The notes under the pieces are model-generated. The model was given only the letters and a program-made list of their open reading frames with translations, had not been told where the DNA came from and did no database searches. Both the position numbers and the translations under genes were made by a program. Shown piece after piece: positions 8,070 to 15,789 of a DNA stretch of 36,716 nt (the stretch's first letter is position 1; every line of letters starts with the position of its first letter). The stretch is taken from NCBI GenBank assembly GCA_017478245.1, contig JAFVDW010000026.1:1-36716 (forward strand), given 5' to 3'. The stretch is from Lachnospiraceae bacterium (GTDB taxonomy: Bacteria; Bacillota; Clostridia; Lachnospirales; Lachnospiraceae).

Positions 8070-9407
8070 TTACTCTTCTGTAGCTTCAGCAGCTTCTTTT
8101 GCCTTCTTGGACTTGGTAGCTTTGGCTTCCTTTGCATGCTCAACTACGAATTCCACTGCCTTCTTCACACAGATATCTTCTCTTACCTGCTTCGCACCAT
8201 TCTCACCCAGAAGCTCCTTCACCTTGTCTGCTTCCATCTGATATGCGTCAGCCATGGTCTTGATTTCATCCTCGAAATCCTCGTCAGATGCTTCCATCTT
8301 CTCTGCTGCTGCAACTGCCTCCAAAACCAGACGAGACTGGATTCTCTTAAGTGCCTGCGGCTTGACCTGTTCAATCAGGCCTGCGGCTGTCATACCTGTG
8401 AACTGCATGTACTGCTCCATGGACAAGCCCTGTGACTGAATACGCTGCGCAAACTCCTCAACCATCTGTCTCTGCTGTGTCTCAACCATTGCATCGGGAA
8501 TATCCATCTGAGCTTCCTCGATGATTGCATCAATCACTGCGTCCTCTTTTGCTTCCTTAGCTGCCGCTTCTTTTTTCTCTGTGAGCTGCTTCTTAACATC
8601 CTCTCTGTACTCAGCCAATGTATCGAACTCGGAAACCTCGCTTGCGAACTCATCATCCAGCTCAGGAAGCTGCTTCTCCTTAATTTCCTTCACGGTGCAT
8701 TTGAATACTGCAGGCTTACCGGCAAGCTCAGATGCGTGATAATCTTCAGGGAAGGTAACATTTACATCGCATTCCTTGTCGAGCTCTGCACCGATCAGCG
8801 CCTCCTCGAAGCCCGGAATAAATGCGCCGGAGCCGATAGTCAAAGGATAATTCTCTCCCTTTCCGCCCTCGAATGCCACACCGTCTACAAATCCTTCAAA
8901 GTCAATGATGGTCATATCGCCGTCTTTTACTGCTCTGTCTTCGATGGTAATGGTTCTCGCGTTGCTCTCTCTTTCCTTCTCAATCTCAGCGTCAATCTCT
9001 TCCTCGGTAACTGCCACTTCAATCTTGTCAATCTTTACACCCTTATAGGTGCCAAGTGTTACCTCCGGCTTCAAAGCAACCTCCGCAGTGAAAATAAAGG
9101 GCTTTCCTGCCTCAATCTGTACTACATCAACCTTGGGGGAAGATACGATATCCTCTGTGCACTCCTCCAAAGCTTTCTCATATGCCTCAGGGATCAGCGC
9201 ATTCGCTGCATCCTCATAAAATACTTCCTTACCGTACATCTGCTCAATCATCTTGCGGGGTGCCTTTCCCTTGCGGAAGCCCGGAAGACTGATTCTGTTC
9301 TTATTCTTCTGATAAGCGCCCTCAAGCGCCTTCTCCAACTCTTTTGCAGACACCTCAATGGTCAATTTTGCCATGTTCTTCTCTAACTTTTCTACCTGTA
9401 AACTCAT
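8070..9407 (-). CDS. tig: Trigger factor chaperone / peptidyl-prolyl isomerase
   Basis: A 445-residue ribosome-associated chaperone. The ribosome-docking signature GFRKGKAP is at about residues 43-50, the FKBP-like isomerase domain spans about 155-245 (GDMTIIDFEGFVDG, FIPGFEEALIG), and the helical C-terminal arms follow. The protein ends in a Lys/Ala/Glu-rich tail (KATKSKKAKEAAEATEE), a little longer than usual. AGGAGG stands 10 bases before the ATG. A strong promoter lies at 9486-9514. Placement before clpP and clpX is the conserved Firmicute order, linking folding of new chains to their degradation. Confidence 0.98.
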   Translation of the reverse strand: MSLQVEKLEKNMAKLTIEVSAKELEKALEGAYQKNKNRISLPGFRKGKAPRKMIEQMYGKEVFYEDAANALIPEAYEKALEECTEDIVSSPKVDVVQIEAGKPFIFTAEVALKPEVTLGTYKGVKIDKIEVAVTEEEIDAEIEKERESNARTITIEDRAVKDGDMTIIDFEGFVDGVAFEGGKGENYPLTIGSGAFIPGFEEALIGAELDKECDVNVTFPEDYHASELAGKPAVFKCTVKEIKEKQLPELDDEFASEVSEFDTLAEYREDVKKQLTEKKEAAAKEAKEDAVIDAIIEEAQMDIPDAMVETQQRQMVEEFAQRIQSQGLSMEQYMQFTGMTAAGLIEQVKPQALKRIQSRLVLEAVAAAEKMEASDEDFEDEIKTMADAYQMEADKVKELLGENGAKQVREDICVKKAVEFVVEHAKEAKATKSKKAKEAAEATEE

Positions 9408-9485
9408 TGTTACATTTCCTCCTTAAATTACCTGTGTCGAATCTATATCACCGTTCCAAGTGGACACAATCACAGTCATTTTACG

Positions 9486-9514
9486 ATTATATCATAGAAT
9501 CCCAAAAAACTCAA
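9486..9514 (-). promoter_or_regulatory. Promoter of tig
   Basis: TTGAGT (9509-9514) and a perfect TATAAT (9486-9491) on the minus strand with 17-base spacing, about 75 bases upstream of the tig start. The -35 hexamer overlaps the stop codon of the upstream ABC-transporter gene (9511-9513). Confidence 0.75.
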
Positions 9515-10875
9515 ATGTTTTCTTTCTCAAACCCAATATGGGTAGCAATCACCAGAGTCCTTCCCTGTCTCCGCTCCTCGATATACGTCTCTGCACGTCT
9601 TCTGGTATCGGCATCCATTCCCGTAAAGGGTTCATCCAACAGCACTATATCTGCGTCCGCCTCCATAGCACGCACCAACGCAACCCTGCGCTTCATTCCC
9701 CCGCTGAGACTGCCGCAAGGCTGATACAGCGCTTCCGGCTCCAGAACACGCTCCAGCGCCTTCCTCGCGCCGGGCACATTTCCTGTGACTAACGCCACAT
9801 TGCAGACGGCACTGTACTCCTCGCAAAGTCTGTCCTCTTGAAACATCATGCTCACACGTCCATCGCAGGTCACTGTTCCCTCATCCGGATGCTCCAAACC
9901 ACCAATCAGGCGCAGCAGCGTTGTCTTGCCACTGCCCGATGGATTCCGCAGATAATTCACACTTCCCTGCTCATAGCAAAGCGTTACGTCTGAATGAACT
10001 ATCCTGTCACCATATTTTTTTGTCACTCTTTCGCAAGTTATTGTCCCGCTACCGCCGGAAACATAATTTGTATGTTCCTTTGTTTTCTCTGCCAAACCAG
10101 CTTTGACTTCCACCGGCATAGAAAGTGTCCAGATAAAAAAACAGCGCACCAGCCACAGCAGCAGTTTTTCAAAGCCAATACTTAATAGGATAATCACTGC
10201 TGTCCATGCAAACACATCTCCTGTGGCAAGATAAATTTTAGACAGATAAAGTCTCTCTCCAATGGAGTAATCCGGAGTCCCGATGACCTCTGCCGCCACT
10301 CCTGCCTTCCAACACATACCCAGCGCTGCTTTCAGTCCGCTCAGCACAAAGGGACGTAATGCCGGTCGATATATATATAAGAAACGTCTTCCCGCCGGAA
10401 TTCGGAATACATTCGCCATCTCCAGAAGCTTCTTGTCCACATTGCGAAGTCCTTCCAATGTATTGAGATAAATTCCCGGCAGCACCACCAAAAAACTGAT
10501 AATTACTGCCAAAACAGAAGCTCCCCACCAAATCAACAGCAATACCACAAAGGAAACCACCGGTATTGTCTTGATTAAGCCTACCACAGGAGACAACAGC
10601 TCTTCTACAAACCGGAAGCGATAGCTTAACACTGCCAGCAATACGGCTGTAACGAATCCCAACGCAAAACCGCTCCCGATACGTCCCAGAGAGGTCAGTA
10701 TCACTCTCCAAAATGTCGGCTCCCCTAATAATGATAAAAAGCTACGAAACGCCGCAATCGGCGGCACCAACAGTATAGAATTATCCACCATTACAGCCGC
10801 CAACTGCCACACGAGAAACCAAAACAGTAAAACAGCCCCTCTTCGTAGCCATATCTTATGTCTCTCAGGGAACAT
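9511..10875 (-). CDS. Fused ABC importer: permease + ATPase in one chain (SsuC-SsuB/TauC-TauB type)
   Basis: A 454-residue protein with two functions normally on separate genes. Residues 1-265 form a permease with about six membrane segments and the cytoplasmic coupling region LEGLRNVDKKLLEMANVFRI, as in the nitrate/sulfonate/taurine/thiamine-precursor importers. Residues 280-454 form an ABC ATPase with Q-loop FQEDRL, signature LSGGMKRR, Walker B IVLLDEPFTGMD and H-loop IATH. Walker A reads NPSGSGKTT: the first glycine of GxxxxGKT is replaced by Asn. The ATPase is short (about 175 residues), ending just after the H-loop. No stop or start codon separates the halves. The ATG at 10875 has GGAGGAAGG upstream and overlaps the stop of the binding-protein gene by 11 bases. 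Substrate unknown. Confidence 0.88.
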   Translation of the reverse strand: MFPERHKIWLRRGAVLLFWFLVWQLAAVMVDNSILLVPPIAAFRSFLSLLGEPTFWRVILTSLGRIGSGFALGFVTAVLLAVLSYRFRFVEELLSPVVGLIKTIPVVSFVVLLLIWWGASVLAVIISFLVVLPGIYLNTLEGLRNVDKKLLEMANVFRIPAGRRFLYIYRPALRPFVLSGLKAALGMCWKAGVAAEVIGTPDYSIGERLYLSKIYLATGDVFAWTAVIILLSIGFEKLLLWLVRCFFIWTLSMPVEVKAGLAEKTKEHTNYVSGGSGTITCERVTKKYGDRIVHSDVTLCYEQGSVNYLRNPSGSGKTTLLRLIGGLEHPDEGTVTCDGRVSMMFQEDRLCEEYSAVCNVALVTGNVPGARKALERVLEPEALYQPCGSLSGGMKRRVALVRAMEADADIVLLDEPFTGMDADTRRRAETYIEERRQGRTLVIATHIGFEKENI

Positions 10876-11839
10876 AATAGAAGCCTTCCTCCGGCAATGC
10901 TCCGCCAACAGACGCCGGTGCCTGCTCAAAAAGCACCTGCAGATACCCCTCCAATGCCTGCTTCATATCCTGTCCTGTCACGCATGTTATATTACATTTG
11001 GGAATTGCCTTCTCAGCAATGGGCTCCTTCGCAATAATCTCCGCTGCCACCGCATACTTAGCTCCTGTAGCAGGGTCTGCATTGATAGCGTCCGTGCTCT
11101 CGGCATGCTCCTTCAAAAAGGTTTTTACCGCTTCTTCATTTTCCTGTAGGAAAGCATTTCTCACTACTGTCACACCTGTAACAAGACTGCTGCCATGCTC
11201 ACCCTGCAGTGCATTCCACTCCTGATTCATATCCAAAACCACGCTCAGATTCTCGTTTTGGGCACATGCAACTGTCACAAACGGTTGGGGAAGCAGACCG
11301 ATTGCATCGGGATTCTCTGCGAGCAGCGCTGCCACCTCCGTTGCTTCAGACTTATACTCCAGTGTATAATCATTCTCTTCCAGTCCATTTCCACTCAAAA
11401 CATAATGCAGCACATAATCCGGCGTTGCTCCCTTACCGGTCAGATAAATGGTCTTACCGCTCAAATCTGAAACACTTGTTATTGTTGTATCTCCCGACAC
11501 CATATAAAGCACGCCCAGTGTGTTAATGTCAATGACACTCACACCTCCCTCTGTTTTGGAGTAAAGTACAGAAGCCACATTGGCGGGAACTAATGCCATA
11601 TCCAACTCCCCTTTCACCATCAAAGGGAGCAGCTCATCCGCTGCGGCTGCCATTTGAAATTCATAGGAATTCTTACTATCTCCCTGCCTGCTCTCTTCCA
11701 TCAGATACAGCAGACCAAGAGAAGTAGGTCCCTTCAAAGAACCAATTCTGATAGTCGCCGTGTTCTCATTGGCACCACATCCTGTAAAGACCATACATAA
11801 CAACACAAATGCTAACACCAAACTCAAAAACTTTTTCAT
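10865..11839 (-). CDS. Substrate-binding lipoprotein of the fused ABC importer (NMT1/SsuA-like)
   Basis: A 324-residue lipoprotein. A signal peptide of about 20 residues ends in the lipobox FTGC (Cys 21), so the protein is anchored outside the membrane. The mature part follows the SsuA/TauA/NMT1 pattern: IRIGSLKGPTSLGLLYL, then DELLPLMVKGELDMALVPAN and LSGKTIYLTGKGATPDYVLHYVL. The ligand (sulfonate, nitrate, thiamine precursor or riboflavin precursor) cannot be read from sequence, and no riboswitch was recognised upstream. It starts with an AAAGGATG ribosome binding site and overlaps the permease-ATPase gene by 11 bases, so the two are one importer operon. Confidence 0.88.
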   Translation of the reverse strand: MKKFLSLVLAFVLLCMVFTGCGANENTATIRIGSLKGPTSLGLLYLMEESRQGDSKNSYEFQMAAAADELLPLMVKGELDMALVPANVASVLYSKTEGGVSVIDINTLGVLYMVSGDTTITSVSDLSGKTIYLTGKGATPDYVLHYVLSGNGLEENDYTLEYKSEATEVAALLAENPDAIGLLPQPFVTVACAQNENLSVVLDMNQEWNALQGEHGSSLVTGVTVVRNAFLQENEEAVKTFLKEHAESTDAINADPATGAKYAVAAEIIAKEPIAEKAIPKCNITCVTGQDMKQALEGYLQVLFEQAPASVGGALPEEGFYYVP

Positions 11840-12032
11840 ACTACTTTCATCCTTTCTTTTTATTGTACTATTTTCATTCTCTTTTTCTCACATCTTTGTT
11901 CATTTTAACAACTCTTTCACTATAGCAGAAAAATACAAATCTTACCATAATATTTTTTTAATTTCCGCCAATAATAATACCAAGATAAGCAACGGGAACA
12001 ACTTAGCTCGCAAATCAAGCCGGATGACTCGA

Positions 12033-12067
12033 TTTCAAGATAAGTTTTTCCGTAACTTATCTTGAAA
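12033..12067 (+). repeat. 14-bp perfect hairpin in the leader of the spore-protein gene
   Basis: Arms at 12033-12046 and 12054-12067 are perfect reverse complements (TTTCAAGATAAGTT) around a 7-base loop, ending 24 bases before the ribosome binding site of the spore-protein gene. No U-run follows on either strand, so it does not look like a terminator; it may stabilise the mRNA or bind a regulator. Confidence 0.7.
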
Positions 12068-12104
12068 ATAGAGCAACATGTCATAGTACTAGGAGGTGAA
12101 ACAA

Positions 12105-12302
12105 ATGGCAAACAGAAGTAATAGAACTGAGGTTCCTGAGGCAAAGGCAGCATTGGATCGTTTTAAGACTGAGGTTGCATCTGAGCTTGGTGTAAATCTG
12201 AAGGAGGGTTACAATGGTGACCTTACTTCTAAGGAAGCAGGAAGCATCGGCGGTGAGATGGTTCGTCGTATGATTAAGAAGCAGGAAGAGCAGATGAAAT
12301 AA
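12105..12302 (+). CDS. Alpha/beta-type small acid-soluble spore protein
   Basis: A 65-residue protein of the SASP family that coats and protects DNA in dormant spores. The GPR protease cleavage region KTEVASELGVNL is visible near residue 20, and the conserved C-terminal GSIGGEMVRRMIKKQEE follows. The ATG at 12105 has a strong AGGAGGTGA site; an ATG three codons upstream lies inside that site and is unlikely. The gene stands alone on the plus strand between a divergent ABC-importer operon and a convergent GGDEF-EAL gene. SASP genes are normally sigma-G controlled in the forespore; a CATAATA (11945-11951) resembles a sigma-G -10, but no matching -35 is seen. Confidence 0.97.
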   Translation: MANRSNRTEVPEAKAALDRFKTEVASELGVNLKEGYNGDLTSKEAGSIGGEMVRRMIKKQEEQMK

Positions 12303-12323
12303 GCTCCCGGCTCTAAAATAGAG

Positions 12324-12349
12324 AGAGGATGTCCATAGGGGCATCCTCT
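12324..12349 (+). terminator. Terminator of the spore-protein gene, probably shared with the convergent gene
   Basis: An 11-bp stem with one G-U pair (AGAGGATGTCC / GGGCATCCTCT) and a 4-base loop, followed by TTCTTATT on the plus strand. On the minus strand it also folds and is followed by CTCTATTTTAG, so it can serve the GGDEF-EAL gene ending at 12372. Confidence 0.85.
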
Positions 12350-12371
12350 TTCTTATTCCTATTTTCCACAA

Positions 12372-14045
12372 TTATTGATTGTTCACATATTGCCAGCGGA
12401 ACTGTTCAAACGGGCAAGGTCTGCCAAAGTAAAATCCCTGAATATAATCCGGCTCGATCTCGCAGATTTTAGAAAACTCCTCCTGCGTCTCTATTCCTTC
12501 GATACATAGCTTTAAATCAATACTGTGTACCATATCAATCATATGCCGCAACAAATTCTTCTCGTAATCATTATGCAACGCCTTGAACGTAAAACCTCTG
12601 TCAATCTTGATGGAATCCGGATTCAGATTGTATAGATAATGGAAATTGGAATAACCTGTTCCAAAATCATCCAAGGCTAACAAGACACCACTTTCCCTCA
12701 ACCCCTCACAGAACTTAATGAAGGATTCATTTGATTCCAAAAAACCGCTTTCTGTCAACTCTATGACAATACTTCCCGGTCTGAGACGATACTTTTCCAC
12801 GCCAACCAGAATTTCCGCCATTACATTACTCTTTAAAACCTGTATATAAGACAAATTAACAGAAATACGGAAATCCGGTATTGTCTTTTGCAGTTCGCTG
12901 CAGGCTCTCATCGCCTGATGCAGCACCCATTTCCCCACCGGTATGATTAATCCACTCTCCTCCAGAAGCGGGATAAACTCTGCCGGGGATATACTTCCCA
13001 ATTCCTCAGAGTAAAAGCGCAGCAGCGTTTCGGCACTGGCTATCCGATTGGCATTGATATCGACGATGGGCTGGAAATACACTTCAAATCCCTTGCAGCC
13101 ATCATTGACCGCCTTTCGCATAATCTGAATAATCTTTCTCTTCCTGCAGAATGAATCATAGTCTCTCTGATCAAATACATAACAGCGATTGCGCCCCCGA
13201 ATTTTTGCCTCATTTAATGCAAACTCCGACAGCTTCATGAGATTGGAGTAGGATTGGTCTGCAATCTCCTCTAAATTCAGAATTCCCGCAGAGGTTGTAT
13301 AAAACACCTCATAGAAGTTGCTTTCAATAAACGCATCAATGGTACTGCGTATTTTTTTATATAATCTTTTTGCATCCCTCGCGCCATTTGCATCAAAATC
13401 TATCAGCATAAATTCATCTGCCACAATCCGGAACAGCTTCTGCCGGGGTTCAATGACTGCCTCTATACATTCTGCGGTCTTACGCAAAATCATATCACCA
13501 TAATCCATGCCACGGTTTTCATTGATCTCTTTGAAGTTATCAATTCCCAGACGCAGCATATACCCCTTCATTCTCTCCACGCCGTGAGCCTGCGTCACCT
13601 GGCGCAGACGCAATTCGCCCATAAGCCCGCTCACATTATCTGCCGTCTGCTGTCTGCCGATCTCATTAATACACCCGACCAACAGTTCCGCCTTCCCATT
13701 CTCATCCTTTAAAACACGTCCACGACAATTAATCCAAACAGTATCACCCTTTTTATCAAGCCATCGATACTCCATATCGTGAATCTCTTTTTGTCCAAAT
13801 CTAAGCGCCCGAAGATCCTCCGCCAGCAACGGATAATCTTCAGGATATACAAACTTCTCCAACTCTCTCAATACATTATTAAATGGATTAGTGGAAATGT
13901 TGAATCTCTCCAACGCACTGGATGAAATAGAAAATGTGTCTTGTAAATAGTCATACACATATAGATAATCATCCATACTGCTGTTCAACAATTCAATAAT
14001 ATCACGAAATTGTTCTGCTGTTACTCTGTCCGCGCTCTTATCCAT
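12372..14045 (-). CDS. PAS - degenerate GGDEF - EAL protein (probable c-di-GMP phosphodiesterase)
   Basis: A 557-residue cytoplasmic signalling protein without membrane segments. Residues about 20-130 are a PAS fold (EYRWLDKKGDTVWINCRGRVLKDENG). A GGDEF domain follows (about 150-300), but its signature reads VADEF rather than GGDEF, so it should not make c-di-GMP; it may bind GTP as a regulatory domain. The EAL domain (about 310-555) keeps its catalytic residues: ETLLR for EALLR, ELTES, DDFGTGYS, KIDRGF, EGIET and QGFYFGRP. The likely activity is hydrolysis of c-di-GMP, sensed through PAS. The start has AGAGGTGAG upstream and a promoter at 14103-14131. The gene appears monocistronic. Confidence 0.93.
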   Translation of the reverse strand: MDKSADRVTAEQFRDIIELLNSSMDDYLYVYDYLQDTFSISSSALERFNISTNPFNNVLRELEKFVYPEDYPLLAEDLRALRFGQKEIHDMEYRWLDKKGDTVWINCRGRVLKDENGKAELLVGCINEIGRQQTADNVSGLMGELRLRQVTQAHGVERMKGYMLRLGIDNFKEINENRGMDYGDMILRKTAECIEAVIEPRQKLFRIVADEFMLIDFDANGARDAKRLYKKIRSTIDAFIESNFYEVFYTTSAGILNLEEIADQSYSNLMKLSEFALNEAKIRGRNRCYVFDQRDYDSFCRKRKIIQIMRKAVNDGCKGFEVYFQPIVDINANRIASAETLLRFYSEELGSISPAEFIPLLEESGLIIPVGKWVLHQAMRACSELQKTIPDFRISVNLSYIQVLKSNVMAEILVGVEKYRLRPGSIVIELTESGFLESNESFIKFCEGLRESGVLLALDDFGTGYSNFHYLYNLNPDSIKIDRGFTFKALHNDYEKNLLRHMIDMVHSIDLKLCIEGIETQEEFSKICEIEPDYIQGFYFGRPCPFEQFRWQYVNNQ

Positions 14046-14102
14046 AACTCACCTCTTACACCGTCCATGGTATTTTTTCGCAAACAATCTGCTACATAAT
14101 AA

Positions 14103-14131
14103 ATAATACCATAAATAGGAATTCTTATCAA
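14103..14131 (-). promoter_or_regulatory. Promoter of the GGDEF-EAL gene
   Basis: TTGATA (14126-14131) and TATTAT (14103-14108) on the minus strand, 17 bases apart, about 58 bases upstream of the start codon. Confidence 0.65.
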
Positions 14132-14182
14132 CTTCTTTGTGTATTTTTTAACAAAATAATTCTATTTCCCATACTATATTGG

Positions 14183-15019
14183 TTAAAACAGACAAATATT
14201 TTTCAAATAACAATAGTTATCCAAATCTCTTGTAGATATATTTTTTAAGAATTTCATGAATCTGCGCATTTTATGATTTTGCCCATCCAAAATACTCAGA
14301 GAATACAGCACATACCGCATATCCGGAATCCGCTCCTCAATCTCAAAGCGCACACACTGTTCCAACAGCTCCCTCCACTCTCTCCTATGCTTCTTTCGCA
14401 CCTGTTGTAATGTTTTTCCCCACCCGTATACATCCGTATATGGTCCACATGGCATATTTCCAAGCATCTGCTCTGGCGCCGCATATCCCTTACTGCCGGC
14501 AATGGTTCTTTCTCCCACATCCGCAACACATCCCAGATCAATCAGTTTTATGCTTCCGTCTTCCCGTATAATGATGTTTTCCGGTTTTAAGTCGCGAAAA
14601 ATTACCGGTGGATGACTCTCATGAAGAAATCGCAGTCCTTCCGCCAACTCCCTTCCTATCCGAAAAGCCTGCGCCTCACTCATACTGCCGCGTCGTTGGA
14701 GCAGCTCTGCAAGTGTAGCTCCCGCTACATACTCCATAACCAACACCGCCCATTCACCCTCTTCAAAATAATCATAATATCCGGCAAACAAAGGATGCCG
14801 AATACGCTTCAATACTTCCGATTCCCTCTGTAACAGCTTCCCCTGCGTACTCACCTTGCATGCCACAAATCTCCTTTTTTGTTCATCCCATGCCCGATAG
14901 ACATTGGCAAATGCCCCCTGCCCCACCATCAATACCTCTCTGTAATTTCTTTTGTAGAGCACTTGTTCCTCTAAAGTCAAATTTACATTTAACATTTTAT
15001 CATGATTGCCACACCGCAT
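14183..15019 (-). CDS. Soluble Ser/Thr protein kinase (Hanks type)
   Basis: A 278-residue kinase. It shows the glycine loop VGQGAFANVY (about 29-38), the ATP-binding Lys in FVACKVS (about 50), a catalytic loop FRDLKPENII (Phe for His of HRD, Asp and Asn kept), LIDLGCV in place of DFG (the Asp is kept), and GYAAPEQ in the P+1 region. It should be active. There is no transmembrane helix and no PASTA domain, so it is not the PrkC wall-sensing kinase; it would act in the cytoplasm. The ATG at 15019 has AAAGGAGCGG at ideal distance; the next ATG (14995) has none. The gene overlaps the upstream PP2C-like gene by 31 bases, indicating coupled translation. Substrate unknown. Confidence 0.92.
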   Translation of the reverse strand: MRCGNHDKMLNVNLTLEEQVLYKRNYREVLMVGQGAFANVYRAWDEQKRRFVACKVSTQGKLLQRESEVLKRIRHPLFAGYYDYFEEGEWAVLVMEYVAGATLAELLQRRGSMSEAQAFRIGRELAEGLRFLHESHPPVIFRDLKPENIIIREDGSIKLIDLGCVADVGERTIAGSKGYAAPEQMLGNMPCGPYTDVYGWGKTLQQVRKKHRREWRELLEQCVRFEIEERIPDMRYVLYSLSILDGQNHKMRRFMKFLKNISTRDLDNYCYLKNICLF

Positions 15020-15636
15020 GCTCCGCTCCTTTCTGCTGCGACTGTTCCAAGCTCCTGCAATCTTTTCTCCATTTGTTTCTCTGTATACAATTCTCTCACA
15101 GCAAGACATTGTTCCAGTTCCTCCCTGCGCAATGTGGCAAAAAAGGGCGCTGTCCCAATGACAACTCCGATTCCCTCCTGCACATCTCCACAGCGCATCC
15201 ATCCCTTTTGTATCTCATCCAAACGCCTGATACAACTCCTATTAAATCTTGTTTGCAACAGGTAGCAATGGCTTTTTCCCCAGCCAAAGCACCAAAGCTT
15301 TTCCTCTACACACAACAGACCTGTCATATTTAATTTTTCCTTCGCTCCTATTTTAGAAACATCATCAATAACATCCGTTACTATATTTTTCAACGCAGAC
15401 TGTAGTCTTTCATAACCGTTTTCTCCTCGTTTTTTGCATGCTTTCAGACCGGTACGTCTGAACCAATCCAAAAGCTTCGTGAGCACATACTCTGTTGCAG
15501 AAGGACAATCCTGCACTTGACAGACCACTGCCAAAAGAACGGACTGTTCGTTCCTCTTCCCTTTCAACTGCTGCAATAAGAGACCGGAATCCTGGGTCTT
15601 ACTGTGCTGCCAGTAATATGTAGTTAAATAATTCAT
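14989..15636 (-). CDS. PP2C-like protein lacking catalytic residues (probable pseudophosphatase)
   Basis: A 215-residue protein with the strand pattern of a PP2C phosphatase: QDSGLLLQQL, then SVLLAVVCQVQD, then LNMTGLLCVEEKLWCFGWGKSHCYLL, and finally GACGVAIMIKC. In active PP2C enzymes the second block contains DGMGG and the third GDSR, and a late DN pair binds metal. Here these read CQVQD, GKSH and GACG, so the metal-binding aspartates are gone. It is therefore more likely a regulator of the overlapping kinase than a phosphatase. The ATG at 15636 has GGAAAGGA upstream; the frame is open 24 codons further. The PP2C relation is my reading of weak similarity, supported by the kinase neighbour. 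No signal peptide. Confidence 0.65.
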   Translation of the reverse strand: MNYLTTYYWQHSKTQDSGLLLQQLKGKRNEQSVLLAVVCQVQDCPSATEYVLTKLLDWFRRTGLKACKKRGENGYERLQSALKNIVTDVIDDVSKIGAKEKLNMTGLLCVEEKLWCFGWGKSHCYLLQTRFNRSCIRRLDEIQKGWMRCGDVQEGIGVVIGTAPFFATLRREELEQCLAVRELYTEKQMEKRLQELGTVAAERSGACGVAIMIKC

Positions 15637-15758
15637 AAAAATCCTTTCCGCACCGTTTAATCGGCACATTAATTTAAACTTATGGATATTTTTAAATGTT
15701 TTTTTCATATTTTTGATATTTTTGATATTTTATTTTGTTTGAGATGATTTATAAAAAT

Positions 15759-15782
15759 GGGCAGAAGCCCTCGCTCCTGCCC
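15759..15782 (-). terminator. Terminator at the end of the rseP operon
   Basis: GGGCAG / CTGCCC stem (6 bp) with a 12-base loop, followed on the minus strand by ATTTTTATAAAT. It starts 8 bases past the rseP stop and closes the long envelope cluster. Confidence 0.8.
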
Positions 15783-15789
15783 GCATGAA

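Noticed and set aside
8736-9386. Plus-strand 216-codon open frame opposite tig
   Set aside because: It lies wholly antisense to a clearly coding chaperone gene; no ribosome binding site and no familiar motif.
11840-12032. TPP or other riboswitch upstream of the fused importer
   Set aside because: The gene pair resembles thiamine-precursor importers, but no conserved CUGAGA-type core or similar aptamer was visible in the leader.
12082-12088. CATAGTA as a sigma-G -10 for the spore-protein gene
   Set aside because: It lies 3 bases before the ribosome binding site, so transcription would start inside it; the -35 position also does not match.
15713-15735. Short ATATTTTTG direct repeats upstream of the PP2C-like gene
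   Set aside because: Three AT-only units in a very AT-rich leader; too simple to call a functional repeat.
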